A stretch of 15,085 nucleotides of DNA from Echinostoma caproni (lineage: Eukaryota > Platyhelminthes > Trematoda > Plagiorchiida > Echinostomatidae): the NCBI GenBank assembly GCA_900618425.1, contig UZAN01045049.1, forward strand, positions 12,619 to 27,703, in the 5' to 3' direction. The stretch's first letter is position 1. Each line of letters opens with the position of its first letter. The notes below the pieces were generated by a model. It searched no databases and was not told the DNA's origin. It worked only from the letters and a program-made list of their open reading frames with translations. This document shows, in pieces, positions 7,085 to 15,085 of this stretch. The translations under genes and the position numbers were made by a program.

Positions 7085-7924
7085 CCATGACATCGAGATC
7101 TCCATCCAGGGAGCCCAACGGGACCTATGTGACCCAGACTCCTGGTTAGGGTTTTCATACCCTAGTGCTAAGTCTTAGTTTGACCGCCCTTGACTTTCTT
7201 CCACCCACTACCCGCATCGGTAAACATCGTTCACCGTGGCAGCCTATTTGGTGACATGCGTAACACATGCCCCAACCAACGTAATCGACGGAAATCGACC
7301 ACCTGCTCCAGTGGGAGACCGCGGTTATCAAAAACTCTGCGCTTAACCTTAGCATTGCTCGTCCGGTTAGCCCATCAGATTCGTGCAACGCTGCGTACAC
7401 GGCGGTGTTCAAACATCAACATTCTATCTCTATCCTGTATTCTTAATGGTCGATTTTCTGCGCTGTGTAGCAGAACTGGTCGAACTGCATCAGCGTATAC
7501 TCGATCCCTCACACAACCGGATTTCGCGGCGGAGCCACATGTCTCAAGTTGGCAAATGTCATCCGAGACTTCTGAATGCGAGCTGATACTCCATCCGTGA
7601 TGCGTCCTCCGGGTGAGATATAGCTGCCCAAATAAAACATCCACTTGCTCTGTTACTTCACCGGTTAATGAGGCTGAATGCTGGACCAACCCAGTCTTCT
7701 AGTAGCATTTTACACTTTGAAGGTGCAAAACACATACCGAACGTAGATATAATAACACTCAAACTATTCAGAAAAGCTTGCAACTTACCTGGATCTTCAC
7801 TTAGCAGCAAAATGTTGTCTTTATACTCCCGATAAGACAGTTTGCCATCTGAGAGCAAACCGATGCCGCTGTCTTCACACGAGGATAGGTCTGTTTCAAG
7901 AAGTACATACATGACAAAGCCCCT
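7085..7924 (-). pseudogene. RTE-type reverse transcriptase, palm to C-terminus, dead
   Basis: Reading leftward from 7924: GFVMYVLLETDLSSCEDSGI, YREYKDNILLLSEDPGKL, FGMCFAPSKCKMLLEDWVG, then in another frame VTEQVDVLFGQLYL and RVYADAVRPVLLHSAENRPL, RVRSVARI, WGMCYACHQIGCHGERCL and finally TLTRSLGHIGPVGLPGW-like sequence near 7100-7150. This is the order of an RTE-type endonuclease-reverse transcriptase C-terminal half. The catalytic L-E-Y-A-D-D is E-Y-K-D-N at 7814-7825. Several frame changes are present. Its edge at about 7925 abuts an LTR fragment. Confidence 0.75.
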
Positions 7925-8125
7925 CTGCCCTGCGGGTCAAACAATGGCTAGCCGAAGGCTCCGGTTGTGAACTCCCTAAGAAAAATCACTTACTTTGGCC
8001 TGGGCAACTTAGCAGTACCGTGCCCCAAAGAAAATTATGGACATTTTTCTTTTGTAAAGCCTATTGTAGCTTAATTTGATTGGCACAAAGTTTGAACTCA
8101 GACGTGTGTGAAAAATAGAATTAAT
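7925..8125 (+). repeat. LTR fragment (3' half) of the CsRn1-like family
   Basis: TGCGGGT, GGCTAGCCGAAGGCTCCGG, TTGTGAACTCCC-AAGAAAA, CTTTGGCCTGGGCAAC, GCAGTA, TTGATTGGCACAAAGT and CAGACGTGTGTGAAA follow the same order as 4230-4410. It is the right-hand half of the LTR, on the plus strand, lying between two RTE fragments. It is either a broken solo LTR or the displaced 3' LTR of the element at 4020. Confidence 0.65.
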
Positions 8126-8129
8126 GTGT

Positions 8130-8390
8130 TAGTTTGAACAACTGCGGTTTTTGTTCCACCTACCGTCTGTCTCAACAAACATCACACGTCTAGGGAATCT
8201 ATATGATGTGCGTAAAACACTCCAGGCATCGCAATCTACGGAAATCAAGTGTATGATCGCGGCTAATACTTTTTGCCCAACCTTGGCATTATTTGTCCGG
8301 TTTTCCCATCAAACTCAAGCAAAGCGGTGTTTGATCAATAATAGCCTTTATTGCCATAGCGACTACGTCTCTGTACCATAAAGCACCAGC
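8130..8390 (-). pseudogene. RTE-type reverse transcriptase C-terminal fragment
   Basis: On the minus strand: LVLYGTET, a stop in place of the usual Trp, then WENRTNNAKVGQKVL and, in another frame, FPRRVMFVETDGRW. These match VLLYGSETWPL, WENR-SNAEVR-RVLG and LPRR-MFAEA-GGW of the other RTE copies. At DNA level it aligns with 7190-7400 but is clearly more diverged, so it is a separate, older or different subfamily copy. Confidence 0.6.
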
Positions 8391-8954
8391 AGGGAATGGG
8401 TGCAGCCTACACATGACGGACACTCGTGTATGACAAGGTTTCTAACTGGAAAACTAACCGAGCCTTAAGCATTTGCACCGATATTCTACTTGAGATTTGT
8501 CCTTCAGAGGAGATTGAGGTGCTCAGATAACAGGATTTATCCACTTTCTTTATTGTATATTCAGTTAAAGTTGCCAGAGAAACGCAATGTTAATGAGTTC
8601 AAAATTAACTGAAACCGAACTTCTTATCATAAAAACCTACCTGTTATTTGATCTTTTAAAACCAGTTTGAAAACTTCCTCAAATTTAGTATCACCGAATT
8701 CCTTTCAAGAACGACTCGTCTGGCCTCGAAATGGTATGGTTGCTGCCGTAGCTCTATGACTAATATCGCATTAAACACAACACATTTAGTTGACCTTCGT
8801 TTTAAGCACTGAAAAGAAGAGCATTTAAGCATGACAGATAAACACTAACGTAAAGGGTGATTGCTTTGGGTAAACTACGATATAGTAGTATAATAAAAGC
8901 CGGCATTTAATACGATAGAAGAATGATCAAAGAGAACGTACGAAGTTAAAACCG
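8391..8954. other. No recognised feature
   Basis: AT-rich, stop-rich in all frames, no match to the LTR, SINE or RTE copies in the window. The first 80 bases could belong to the older RTE copy at 8130, but no motif supports this. Confidence 0.4.
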
Positions 8955-9285
8955 GATCGACACACACCTAGGAGATTTATCTAAAAACCCTGATTTTGAA
9001 ACAATTAAGAACAGGCGTGCGAACCACACACACACTCACCTTGGTTGTTATTGATGTGTTCTCCAACAACAACAATAACATCCACATCCCGAGCTACAAC
9101 CATTCCACATTATTTCCAACACCTTGATTGTGTCATGAATCACCGGCTCAATCGGAAATAAAGGTGTATTGGGCACCTTGGAATCTAACTCTGTTCCGAT
9201 GATTTAGACATAGGCCTCCAATAGTCTGTGGTTCTCGAAGACCATCCCACTGATTTGCGGGTTAGCTTTTGGCCAGCCGAAGACG
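8955..9285 (+). repeat. LTR fragment (5' half) of the CsRn1-like family
   Basis: CACCTAGG, CTAAAAACCCTGATT, AACAATTAAGAAC, CACACTCACCTTGGTTGTT, CACCGGCTCAATCGGA, GGGCACCTTGG and TTTGCGGGTTAGC-TTTGGCCAGCCGAAG match 4035-4260 in order, with an extra piece in the middle (about 9050-9130). It ends at a run rich in ATAATG (9292-9325), a likely insertion or break point. Confidence 0.6.
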
Positions 9286-9287
9286 TG

Positions 9288-9330
9288 AGAGATAATAATG
9301 ATAATGAGAATAAGAATAATATACAAGTTA
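9288..9330. repeat. ATAATG-type simple repeat
   Basis: Imperfect repeats of AATAATG and AGAATA follow directly after the LTR fragment. Such runs mark insertion ends of non-LTR elements elsewhere in this window, but no element head is recognised on either side of this one. Confidence 0.5.
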
Positions 9331-9594
9331 TCTCCTTTTACTCCTGGTACTATCAATTTATTAACCATGAGCAAAGCTGTATGCCGCTCAATGCGTCTCC
9401 GAATCGCGGCCACCAAATAGATGGCCGACCGTGAATAAAGCGAACTCATGTTCAGAGAATAGGGGCTTCGTACGAGCAGAAGCAGTACCCAAGGATGTGG
9501 TATTAGCTTGGAAAGCGTGTTCTTTGTAGAGCCACAGAGTATGGCAACTATAACGTGACTAAGCGAATGTGACCTGTAACTAGGACACAGTAAA

Positions 9595-9790
9595 TTTCAC
9601 ACACGTCTTAGTCCAGACTACGTTACACGAATCATGGGAAAATTATCTTCATACTAAAGAAAAGTTCCATAGGTTCCGCAGGTACAATACTGATAGGTTA
9701 CTCGGAGCCAAAACACGGATTTCCTTCGGGAATCCACAAACAGAGCCTTTGAATTGCCAAAGCCCAATCCACAAGGTGTGAAAACCGCAG
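9595..9790 (-). repeat. LTR fragment (3' part) of the CsRn1-like family, inverted
   Basis: On the minus strand CAAAGGCTCTGTTTGTGGATTC, then GAAGGAAATCC, CAGTATTGTACC, ATGATTCG, ACGTAGTCTGGA and AAGACGTGTGTGAAAT keep the order of 4250-4410. It is more diverged than the copy at 7925. No gag-like reading follows. Confidence 0.5.
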
Positions 9791-10056
9791 TCCGATGACG
9801 GAGTAACACATTTAACCACAACGCAAATATGAGCCTTTTTTAATTCACAATCTCCTTCCTCATACTAAACCGACAGTTTGCAATTCTACGCCGGGAGCAC
9901 TTCCAGCTTACGTTAACTCCCTCTAACAAACCCATTTCAAATAAACACATTAGGGGGAACTATTGTTGATCACACTACCAGTGATACTCTGATGAAAAAC
10001 TTACACCTGCTCAATCGCATCCTACTAAGACTAGGTTCCAGGTGTCACCGAATTTT
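9791..10056. other. Unassigned sequence before an RTE copy
   Basis: No repeat or coding motif recognised. Its position suggests it could be the 5' part of the RTE element that becomes recognisable at 10057. Confidence 0.35.
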
Positions 10057-10680
10057 CGTACTCCACAAGCTGATACTCTTCTTTGTTCACGGGACTCTGT
10101 CAAGCTTGTCAAATGCAATATGCGAACCCTGATGCATATAGTACATGTTTAGCTCGTTCACTTGAGAACGTAACTATCGATGTGTTGCATCCAAGACTCC
10201 AGCTCCATTATCCGATCGACGTCCCCATAGAATCAATCTGCGAACGCAGAAAGTTCGAAACCAACAGCGTGTTCATCGACGAGACCCTATTTCAACATTC
10301 CTGTTTGACGTAGTCGTAGACAAAATATTAGAGCACGTACTAAGTGAACTACAAAGCGTTGATTCTGCATGGACAGCTGGAGAAACTCGGTGCAATTTAG
10401 AGTACGACGACGAACTCGTTTGTCTGTTCCAATGTATGGGGATGCGCAAATTGTAAATGAAAGACTAATAAGTCCCGTTATTGCGTTGGGTATGAGGGTA
10501 TAAAAACCCTAACCAGGAGTCTGGGTCACATAGACCCCGTTAGGCTTCCTGGATGGGGACCTCGGGATGATCGTAACCGATGGTTAGGGACACTGAGTGC
10601 CGTGAACAGTGGCATCTGTGCATCTTCTCGATTTCTTTGCAACATGAGTTCGCTGAAATTCCAAATTTCTCTTTGACTCC
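10057..10680 (+). pseudogene. RTE-type element with apparent internal deletions (endonuclease, RT core, C-terminus)
   Basis: Three blocks lie in the right order but far too close. First, 10057-10300: DSVKLVKCNMRTLMH and, after a frame change, CLARSLENVTIDV and QDSSSIIRSTSP, the start of the APE-like endonuclease. Second, 10299-10455: LFDVVVDKILEHVLSEL and NLEYDDELVCLF, the palm block, where LEYADD has become LEYDDE. Third, 10507-10640: TLTRSLGHIDPVRLPGWGPR and RNRWLGTLSAV, the C-terminal end. An intact RTE protein is roughly 900-1000 residues, but here about 620 bp cover both ends, so most of the endonuclease, the fingers and the region between palm and C-terminus are gone. Confidence 0.65.
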
Positions 10681-10839
10681 CGTTCCAACCTCCCTGTCTT
10701 TCTCCTATTGTTCACCCCAACGGGCAGCCGAAAGACAGCAACCAAAACCGGCGCACAAAAGTGCATGGTTAATGGTTGTTCAAACTGAAAATGAAACTGG
10801 GTATGCGCTTTGCATTTTCAAAGAACCCAGTAGTGCTCA
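10681..10839. repeat. Short segment shared with 12335-12400
   Basis: The part 10733-10800 (GCAACCAAAACCGGCGCAC, then ATGGTTAATGGTTGTTCAAA and CTGAAAATGAAACTG) resembles 12334-12400, which lies in the gypsy protease fragment. The rest is unassigned. It may be a small piece of the CsRn1-like element caught between two RTE copies. Confidence 0.35.
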
Positions 10840-11100
10840 GACTGGTCAGAGATACTGAAGGCCATTGCAGCGAACCGACAGTAATGGTTTTTTGCCACTT
10901 CTTATCAAGCCAGAATGCTTCAAAAGGTGCACAGGCACAGCAAGATTGTGTACTCTGGATATTGAGCAAAGATGTTCAGTTTCTTCCCTCTCTCTCTCAA
11001 AACAGGCAAACTTCCCATCTAACTTACACATTCATATTTTCTTTGCAAACACTGTGAGATTGGTGGCGATCAAAAAAGTTCGCTTCGCTATATGATGATT
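10840..11100 (+). mobile_element. RTE-type 3' end with tail, copy 2
   Basis: SEILKAIAANRQ (10848-10883) followed by a stop and the word CTTCTTATCAAGCCAGAATGC matches the LKDMA-NRQQWRSC end of RTE proteins and the DNA of the copies at 12975 and 13460. The 3' part TTGTGTACTCTG, then AAGTTCGCTTCGC and ATATGATGATTAGG, is the shared tail ending in an ATG-type run. A TC-rich run lies at 10983-11001. Confidence 0.65.
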
Positions 11101-11614
11101 AGGATTAATTTGAAAAGCCTCTCAGACGCCTTTCTATGGAACCTGAGACTGAGGCTTCTAGTTTTGTTATCTTCTGTGTGGTTACCAGTAAGAGCTGAAA
11201 GCACGCTGATAGACTGAATGGCAGTTGGCAGACGGTTGTGAGCAGTGGTTTGTGCAAATAAAGCAGCCGCCGTCTTGATAGACGCCACCTGTTTACCACC
11301 TCGGTGCAATCACTCACACTACAGCCCAAGTGTAATGAAACAATTTTTCATCTAAAGACAACCTTTTACGTAAATCTAGTCGGGCTGCGGTCATGATACC
11401 AGAAAATATGAATGCCGGAATATTTCGGCTGCCTTCAAATGAGATTCTTTTGGGCTAGATTTCTAACTCTTTGAACTGGACGAACTTCTAGCTCTCGTGC
11501 ATCCACTTGCCGTCCAGACCGACCACCGCTAAAAGCCACGAATGGCATTCTGAACGCATGACAATTCTGTGGTTAGGTTGCGATGAGCTGTCCCAACTAG
11601 TTCGGTTGTTAATA
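11101..11614. other. No recognised feature
   Basis: Several short frames are open on both strands in 11105-11330 but none matches a domain I know. No second copy is present in the window. Confidence 0.4.
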
Positions 11615-12022
11615 TCGCATTTGATAATTGAGTTTAGATTGCGTGCCAAACAAACCACGGTGCAACAATCTTTACAACAAAGAAGTCAATCCAGGGATAT
11701 GGTCTTGGGAGCATTATTGACAGGTCCTTCTGGGCAAAGCAGACGGATAATCTTGGTGAATTAAAGCTTTACTTGTAGAGTAGAGAGGAAGAGCGTGAAA
11801 ACCACAATTCAGTGGGTTCCAACAGACGGTTAACTGGATCATACGCCCTTTGGGTGAGGGGAATTCGCACAAGATGGCTGCTACGTCCCCATGTCCGTTC
11901 AAGTCGCCGAACAAAACCACAACCAGGGAGGTAAGTTCACGGCTCGTAGGCCTCCTCTTGGCTGGTTTGGAATCGGGATTTTAGCCAACACTCTTAGGTG
12001 AACTGACAGTGGTTTTCCGGCC
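11615..12022 (-). repeat. Near full-length solo LTR of the CsRn1-like family
   Basis: On the minus strand from 12022: AACCACTGTCAGTTCACCTA, TGGCTAAAATCCCGATTCC, then CCCTGGTTGTGG, AAAGGGCGTATGATCC, and finally AAAGATTGTTGCACCGTGG and TTTGTTTGGCACGC. These match 4022-4390 in order. It has no adjoining gag on its own strand, so it is best read as a solo LTR left by recombination. The middle (11780-11700) is poorly conserved. Confidence 0.6.
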
Positions 12023-12279
12023 CGGTTATGGCCCCCAATACTGGCATTTCATCTTCAGCCTACTTAGTCACCAATCAAAACGCCTTAGCAGAAAGCTCTA
12101 AGCCCGCTCGATAAAATCAATCAGCAATGGTTGCTTAACAAGAATGCTCTGCAGTTTGACGGCCGAGTGAGTTGTGACGCAACGCGTCCTGTCGTGGAAT
12201 CCTGGATTTTCGCTGAACCAACCTATTCCCGATTCTTGATAGAAGATCAGCCGTAGCTGCAGTTGACTTCATCCAATTC
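12023..12279. other. Unassigned, possibly gag-derived
   Basis: The plus-strand frame around 12130-12260 is open for a while and leads directly into the zinc-knuckle sequence at 12286, so it may be the eroded Gag C-terminus. No specific motif confirms this. Confidence 0.3.
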
Positions 12280-12615
12280 TTTTTCTGTAGGAAATATGGA
12301 CATCCTCGTTCGAAATGCCCAGCCTTCATCTAAATGGGCAACCAAAACCTGCACATGAAAGTTAATGGTAAATGGTTGCACAAATTGAAACTGAATCGAT
12401 ACCGGTGGTTGCCGGAGTTACTTTTGCACAAACAACGCTGTCTGTACAGACATCTAAAAGTACAATTTAAATGACTTTCACCCATCTATCCTGTTACCCA
12501 AGGACATGTTTAAACCTCTATACCAGAAAAAATACCATACGACGTTCTCGGTTTGATTTGCTAAGTCAACATTAGAGCGTAATAGTTTTCTTCAATGGTA
12601 ATCGTCCACCAAGGA
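12280..12615 (+). pseudogene. Second CsRn1-like fragment: zinc knuckle and protease
   Basis: CRKYGHPRSKCPA (12286-12324) is a well-preserved knuckle half (C-x4-H-x4-C), and its DNA, ATGGACATCCTCGTTCGAAA, is identical to 5118-5137. Further on, CATCTATCCTGT-TACCCAAGG, ACGTTCTCGG, CTAAGTCAACAT-AGAG and GGTAATCGTCCACC match 5437-5610. The gap between the two blocks is shorter than in the copy at 5097, so part of the protease is deleted. It ends at an RTE tail near 12687. Confidence 0.65.
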
Positions 12616-12686
12616 AGTGGAGCTCNATGCTCATGTGCGTTTTCCGAATGGGAGAGAGGAACTTGTAGCACTGAGGCAGCTTACTC

Positions 12687-12975
12687 GCATCATCATCATC
12701 ATCTTACAGCGAAATACAGTGAAGCGAACTTCACTGGTCACTGCCAAACTCGCAATGCATACAATCTCAGTGGCAATATGCAAGGTAGATAGGGATTGGA
12801 CCTATTTTCAGGGAGGGGAGTGAAGGTGAACCTCTATCGTCAACACACGGAGTACGCAATCTAACTGTGCATACATACCGTTTCAAGCATTCTGGCCTGA
12901 TGAGAAATGTCAACAAGAACGCCACTGTTGTCGATTCACTAACACCTCTTTCAATATCTCGAGCCAACCAGTTGC
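12687..12975 (-). mobile_element. RTE-type 3' end with ATG-run tail, minus strand
   Basis: Read leftward: WLEILKEVLVNRQQWRSC (from 12974), a stop, then SSGQNA and a stop, giving the most complete protein end of this family in the window. The 3' UTR holds GATTGCGTACTC, CCTGAAAATAGGTCCAATCC and GAAGTTCGCTTCACTGTATT, and ends in five ATG units (12687-12701). It is the inverted partner of 13460-13755. Confidence 0.75.
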
Positions 12976-13244
12976 CGAGTTGCGAAGTGCATTGCTCATC
13001 TAATCTGATGTCACTGTTCATCTTCACTACAAAAACTCTTGCCCTAGTTCTGATTCAACGCGGACATGAATGGCTGGGTCAGACAAGCGATGATCTGCCA
13101 ATCGAGTTTCGTGGGGTCTTCTGCGATCAGTGAATCTAATGAGTGATCAGATTCCAAGAAACTGCTCCAATACGACCTGCAACTTTGCACTGAGCCACGG
13201 TAACGGTGGTTTACTGCTATGTAGTCTGTTTGAGTTAGCGTTCC
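12976..13244. other. Spacer between inverted RTE copies, mostly unassigned
   Basis: The minus strand next to 12975 reads RNSAT just before WLEIL, resembling the PRD-x-x-x-WLETL run of other copies, so the RTE may continue a little. On the plus strand, EWLGQTSDDLPIEF (13067-13110) faintly resembles WLGHVLRM-x-DRLPRR. Neither extends far enough to fix a boundary. Confidence 0.3.
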
Positions 13245-13755
13245 AGTTGAATTGAAGCGCCACGTTGCCGTCCGTCGAGAGTTGTGTCGGAAGTTGGTAC
13301 TGGATAGAAACAGATGATGATCTGCGCAGAACTGAGGAAGTCGATCGCCGTTATCTGTTCGCTGCCAGGGCAGGGCACAACTATCACCTAGACAAGCATC
13401 TGATGAGCTCAGTTTTCCAATCTGCGCTTTAGGATCACCTGCAAATACAACTACGTCGGTGAATTTATGGGAGATATTGAAGGATATGGCAGCGGATAGA
13501 TAGTAGTAGCGTTCTTGTTGTCGTTTCTTATCAGGTCAGAATGCTTGAAGCGGTATGTATGCACAGTTAGATTGTGTACTCTGTGTTGACGGTAGAGGTT
13601 CACCTTCACTCCCCTCCCTGAAAATAGGTCCAATTCCTAACCACTTTAAATTTTACCTCTAACCGTGTATGCATTGTGAGTTTGGCAGCGACCAGTGAAG
13701 TTCGCTTCACCGTATTTCGCCGTACGATGATCACGATAATGATGACTAAAAAAAA
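13245..13755 (+). pseudogene. RTE-type element, apparent internal deletion, with full 3' tail
   Basis: The 3' part is secure. LWEILKDMAADR (13467-13502) is followed by three TAG codons, then RSCCRFLSGQNA and a stop. The 3' UTR has GATTGTGTACTCTG, CCTGAAAATAGGTCCAATTCC and GAAGTTCGCTTCACC, and a GATGATCACGATAATGATGA tail. The 5' part is less sure: VAVRRELCRKLVLDRNR (13262-13312) and EVDRRYLFAARAGHNYHL resemble the Arg/Lys-rich linker between endonuclease and RT of fluke RTE proteins. If right, the whole RT domain is missing between about 13430 and 13460. Confidence 0.55.
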
Positions 13756-14344
13756 ACAGCAGATCAGCATGGGCACCGAAGAACAACCCACGATGGGTTT
13801 TAGATTAGTGGTTTTCCGGAAAATAAAGCTCCAGAATAAAAAATTCAGCCTGACAAGAGAGACCAGCAGCGTGTTCACTCATACAACCTTCGAATTGAAG
13901 ATTTGAAAAACTCAGTGATTCATTGACTTCTTATTCACTTTTGGAAGTGTTCCGATTATGTTAGAATTTGGATCTTTATTCCGCGATATCACAGTTTACT
14001 AACAATATAGTTTTCATATTGAGAGGTATATGAATGACTGGACAAAATTTCCCAGAAGCAAACGACTGGTTTCGCAGTCCTTAGCGCTCGTCAAGTATGC
14101 GTATCCGGCAATCTATCTGGTTATTCTTATACTTGAACTGTCGATATGACTTATGCAATGCAAATCTCATTTGCAGCTCGGGGAGTGGTGGATTTGAGAC
14201 AAACAAGTCTCGAAGAACCATTGCGATGATTCTGTATCAGGTGTTGTGGGTTAGATACATCTAACCTCAGCCAACAAGACGCTAGGGCCGATTTTCAGTG
14301 TTTTTATAATGAGTAGCATATGAATGACTGAAACCGGTCGTGTG
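13756..14344. other. No recognised coding feature; one short direct repeat
   Basis: The sequence is AT-rich and stop-rich. The 32-bp blocks at 14011-14042 and 14301-14332 agree at 26 of 32 positions (shared core ATATGAATGACTG). No gene, RNA or known element is seen. Confidence 0.4.
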
Positions 14345-14830
14345 CTTCTAGGAACTTGTGTCGCTACATTCGGCTGTCCGTGAAGGGTCGAGTGTTTACT
14401 GCACCAGTTCGGTCAGTTCTGCTTTACGATGCAGGGACTTGACCATTACGAGAACAAGACAAATAGATTGTCGGTGTTTGAATACCGCTGTCGCATTTCC
14501 CGAGTCTGATGGGGAAACCGGCCGAACAATGCTGAGGTGAGGGGCAGAGTTTTAGGTAATCGCGGTTGTCCACTGGAACAATGGTCGACCTCCATAAATT
14601 ACACTGGTTGGGACATGTGCTGCGCATGTCACCAGATGGGTTGCCACGGCGAGTGATGTTTGCCGAGGCAAGTGGGGAATGTGAAAAGGTTAAGGAAGGT
14701 CAAACGAAGACCTGGTATGAGGATGTGAAAACTCTAACCAGGAGACTCGGTCATATAAGTCGCGTTAGGCTCCCTGGATGGAAACCGGGAGATTATCCCT
14801 TTCACCAACATTCGCGGACTGAATCCTAAC
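14345..14830 (+). pseudogene. RTE-type reverse transcriptase C-terminal fragment, best preserved copy
   Basis: RLSVKGRVFTAPVRSVLLYD (near 14358-14420) has a stop where the family has Trp, then PLREQDK. After frame changes come EYRCRISRV and NRPNNAEVRGRVLG-like pieces. From 14566 a clean frame gives LHKLHWLGHVLRM, DGLPRRVMFAEASGE, GQTKTWYEDVKTLTRRLGHI and RLPGWKPGDY, the hallmark C-terminus of RTE proteins from flukes. It stops at 14827-14829, before the WLETL block, and no ATG-run tail follows, so the 3' end is cut or replaced. It may be the youngest RTE piece here. Confidence 0.75.
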
Positions 14831-15085
14831 ATTGATTCTATACACCAATTTTTCCATTCTTCTCTCGCCTTTTTTGAGCGAAACACAGATCTTTACTCGT
14901 TAGACACCACCTACGTTCAAGGCCACAAATAAACTTTCCACCCCGGAAGAGCAGAGCTGTACTCTACCGAGCGCATCTCCAGGTCGCGGATAGGGGGACG
15001 GCTGTCATTTGCGTGTAACGGTGAATAAGATGGGCCTCGCCTCCCACCCACCACCCAACCCCATCCCCAAAGGCAGTCGCGGACG
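14831..15085. other. Unclassified, GC-rich right edge
   Basis: From about 14930 the composition turns GC-rich, with a CCCACCCACC-type stretch at 15040-15062. No frame shows a domain I recognise. The abrupt change suggests another repeat or the start of a different sequence class that continues beyond the window. Confidence 0.35.

Noticed and set aside
9330..9440. Plus-strand FYSWYYQFINHEQSCMPLNA reading as a gypsy RT connection
   Set aside because: It loosely recalls the SYY-x-x-FI pattern, but no flanking RT or RNase H motif is present in any frame.
11105..11330. Overlapping minus-strand open frames as a gene
   Set aside because: Two frames are open over the same stretch, neither has a recognisable motif, and no splice support was found.
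12135..12329. Minus-strand GHFERGCP reading as a zinc knuckle
   Set aside because: It is the antisense of the real plus-strand knuckle at 12286-12318, caused by complementarity of His/Glu-rich codons.
13067..13130. EWLGQTSDDLPIEF as a further RTE C-terminal copy
   Set aside because: Similarity is limited to a few residues and no other RTE block lies at the right distance.
1..15085. Novel defence, CRISPR or operon-like system
   Set aside because: No regular spaced repeats, no clustered intact genes and clear eukaryotic intron and transposon structure throughout.

Overview
The window looks like nuclear DNA of a digenean fluke, most likely an opisthorchiid such as Clonorchis or Opisthorchis. 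This is inferred from the mobile elements: a CsRn1-like Ty3/gypsy retrotransposon with a tRNA-Trp primer-binding site, and many decayed RTE-type non-LTR copies of the kind common in liver-fluke assemblies. No prokaryotic gene, operon or CRISPR array is visible. There are no long open reading frames; most short ORFs are chance or frames inside dead elements. One base is ambiguous (N at 12625).

Positions 1-3450 hold the one host gene I can identify: the 5' end of a SEC31 homologue (COPII coat) on the minus strand. Three coding exons (3092-2965, 1006-917, 796-541) start at a plausible Met, have canonical splice sites and matching phases, and give 158 residues of the N-terminal WD40 propeller. 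The rest of the gene lies off the left edge. Intron 1 (1958 bp) carries a tRNA-derived SINE and a second degenerate tRNA-like sequence. Intron 3 carries an RTE 3' tail. A second SINE copy lies upstream of SEC31, next to a possible but unidentified first exon pointing the other way.

Positions 3720-6760 hold a dead CsRn1-like element on the plus strand: 5' LTR (about 4020-4478), primer-binding site (4480-4497), gag, zinc knuckle, protease, reverse transcriptase with a large internal deletion, and RNase H, breaking off before integrase. Diverged LTR pieces recur at 3720, 7925-8125, 8955-9285, 9595-9790 (minus) and 11615-12022 (minus). A second zinc knuckle/protease fragment lies at 12280-12615.

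Positions 7085-15085 are mainly RTE fragments: minus strand at 7085-7924, 8130-8390 and 12687-12975; plus strand at 10057-10680, 10840-11100, about 13245-13755 and 14345-14830. All are dead. Two look internally deleted, and four copies share a 3' tail ending in an ATG-type simple repeat. The pieces do not form a working system: this is a repeat graveyard around the promoter end of a housekeeping gene.
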